Source: Armadillidium nasatum
Lineage: Eukaryota > Arthropoda > Malacostraca > Isopoda > Armadillidiidae
Length of the DNA stretch: 30,721 bases
Assembly: GCA_009176605.1 (NCBI GenBank)
Contig: SEYY01012769.1
Location: forward strand, 10,001 to 40,721
Direction: 5' to 3'
A program made the position numbers and the translations under genes. Position 1 is the first letter of the stretch. Each line of letters begins with the position of its first letter. Positions 29,759 through 30,721 of the stretch are shown piece by piece. Below the pieces are notes generated by a model. It worked only from the letters and a program-made list of their open reading frames with translations, had not been told where the DNA came from and did not search any database.

Positions 29759-30721
29759 TAATAGACCCCGTGACTGAGGGGCCAGTCACGGTAGAAGGGT
29801 TAATTACTCCTTGTAGGAGTACCCCATTAACAACAGAGTTAACATCCGATAGTTTAAAGGAGAATAAAAATAAGAGTGAAACCCTACTTCTACAATTTTC
29901 GAAATGCGAGACCCAACCTTTAATGGTAGCAGTAGAAGTAGTAGACTATCCAGGAACTTGTTTCCATTCCTTAATAGATAATGGAGCAGAGATTAACTTA
30001 ATAAAAGAAAGCGCTGTTTCATTAATGAATGGTATACAACGATATCCATCGGTAGTCGCAAGGGTCACAGGCGTTGGAAATGCGCGTATTCCTATACACG
30101 AGTTCGTAATCTTAAGATTGAGATTCGAAACGGGATATATTTCAACTTTGGAAGAATTTTACATACTTCCAGATTCCGCTATGGATAACTCCATGGTCAT
30201 TGGAGTTACGCTTCTACGAGCAAATAACTTATTACCCGATATGTCAACGTATCAACTTTTCCAGAGAGCCGGAAATGACTTCGTGGTCATAGCAACAGAC
30301 CCAACGAAATCAACTTATCGGGAGGTCATTAACGCACGGAATGTGGAAATTCCCGCTAACCACTTCAAGATCGTAGATGTCGAAATGGCATGTCGAGGAA
30401 CTAACTTTCCTACTTCGACAATGTTAGTGGAACCACCAGAAAAAGTAGAAGTGGAAATCGTAACCGGATTGGTTAATAGCGAAGAACCGTTTCGAATTGC
30501 TATCTGCAATAAGAAAGACACCTCAAGGTTTATACCAAGAGGACAAGTGTTAGGAATCGCAACAGAATTACCAGAGAATAACGTAGAGATTTCTATAAAT
30601 AGGCATCAACTTGATTCAATACAACAATCAAGCATCACTTATTGGACTCGCGACAAGATCATTGAAGAGTTCAAGATTAATGAAATTAACATAAATCAAG
30701 AGCAGAAAGAACAACTAATCA
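29710..30721 (+). CDS. Gypsy protease-pol open frame, partial (continues past window)
   Basis: Open with no stop from 29710 to the window end in the frame -1 to gag. It would be made as a Gag-Pol fusion by frameshifting at 29752-29758, so it needs no start codon. After about 60 linker codons the retropepsin active-site region reads FHSLIDNGAEINLI, with the catalytic Asp at 29977-29979. The usual Thr or Ser after Asp is Asn here. The second protease motif is MVIGVTLLRANNLLP (about 30195-30240). The tail (TRDKIIEEFKINEININQEQ) resembles the linker that precedes RT in Gypsy elements. Unlike gag, it has no frame breaks over more than 1 kb. Confidence 0.85.
29752..29791 (+). promoter_or_regulatory. 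-1 ribosomal frameshift cassette between gag and pol
   Basis: The heptamer T TTA AAC (29752-29758) is phased in the gag frame and followed at once by TAA (29759-29761) and TAG (29762-29764). After a 9-nt spacer, CCGTGACT (29768-29775) pairs perfectly with AGTCACGG (29784-29791) around an 8-nt G-rich loop. The pol frame lies at -1 and is open across the site. UUUAAAC is one of the best-characterised -1 slippery sequences. Confidence 0.85.

Overview
This window is an AT-rich, repeat-dominated stretch of a eukaryotic, most likely arthropod, genome. The lineage is inferred only from the transposon types and from LINE proteins that read like those common in insects, crustaceans and arachnids; nothing fixes the species. 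I found no convincing host gene, no functional tRNA or rRNA, and no bacterial-type feature. About 22 (TA)n microsatellite arrays, counted by eye at roughly 3.2 kb in total, punctuate the window. Most are about 85-125 bp, but one is about 810 bp and one about 310 bp. They repeatedly lie at, or inside, the ends of mobile elements.

Layout. 1-1250: TA and AAT microsatellites around a decayed 3' scrap of a LINE (about 330-512). 1250-2400: a tRNA-like SINE head, then a purine-rich minisatellite ending in a cluster of small hairpins. 2637-3473: a TC tract and the giant TA array. 3474-4354: unassigned sequence. 4448-11433: a nearly complete but decayed Ty3/Gypsy element on the minus strand. It has two LTRs, a tRNA-Leu-type primer site, gag, protease, RT, RNase H and integrase with a GPY/F motif, and (TA)n lies directly against both LTR ends. 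11907-13430: a decayed LINE on the minus strand. 13556-14140: SINE-like and 55-bp tandem repeat sequence.

14174-18520: two copies, about 95% identical, of a roughly 200-bp repeat in inverted orientation. Between them lie a 5'-truncated LINE (15198-16440, plus), a Tc1-like transposase remnant (16856-17150, minus) carrying a perfect 24-bp inverted duplication, and a 295-bp terminal-inverted-repeat element (17384-17678). 18514-19024: a 276-bp tandem duplication. About 20630-23090: a degenerate satellite of roughly 120-bp units, interrupted at 21378-22782 by a hAT element with perfect 14-bp terminal inverted repeats and an 8-bp target-site duplication. 23100-26030: featureless AT-rich DNA. 26030-26584: a long hairpin with arms of about 270 bp.

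26884 to the window end: a second Ty3/Gypsy element on the plus strand. It has a putative long 5' LTR, a tRNA-Arg-type primer site, a gag broken by three same-direction frame changes and one stop, and an open protease-pol frame running off the window. Between gag and pol is a textbook -1 frameshift cassette: the heptamer T TTA AAC, immediate stop codons, a 9-nt spacer and a perfect 8-bp stem.

The two observations most worth following are the intact recoding signal in the second Gypsy element and the recurring short-spacer inverted duplications, which suggest fold-back or template-switch mutagenesis. The tight association of TA arrays with element ends comes next.
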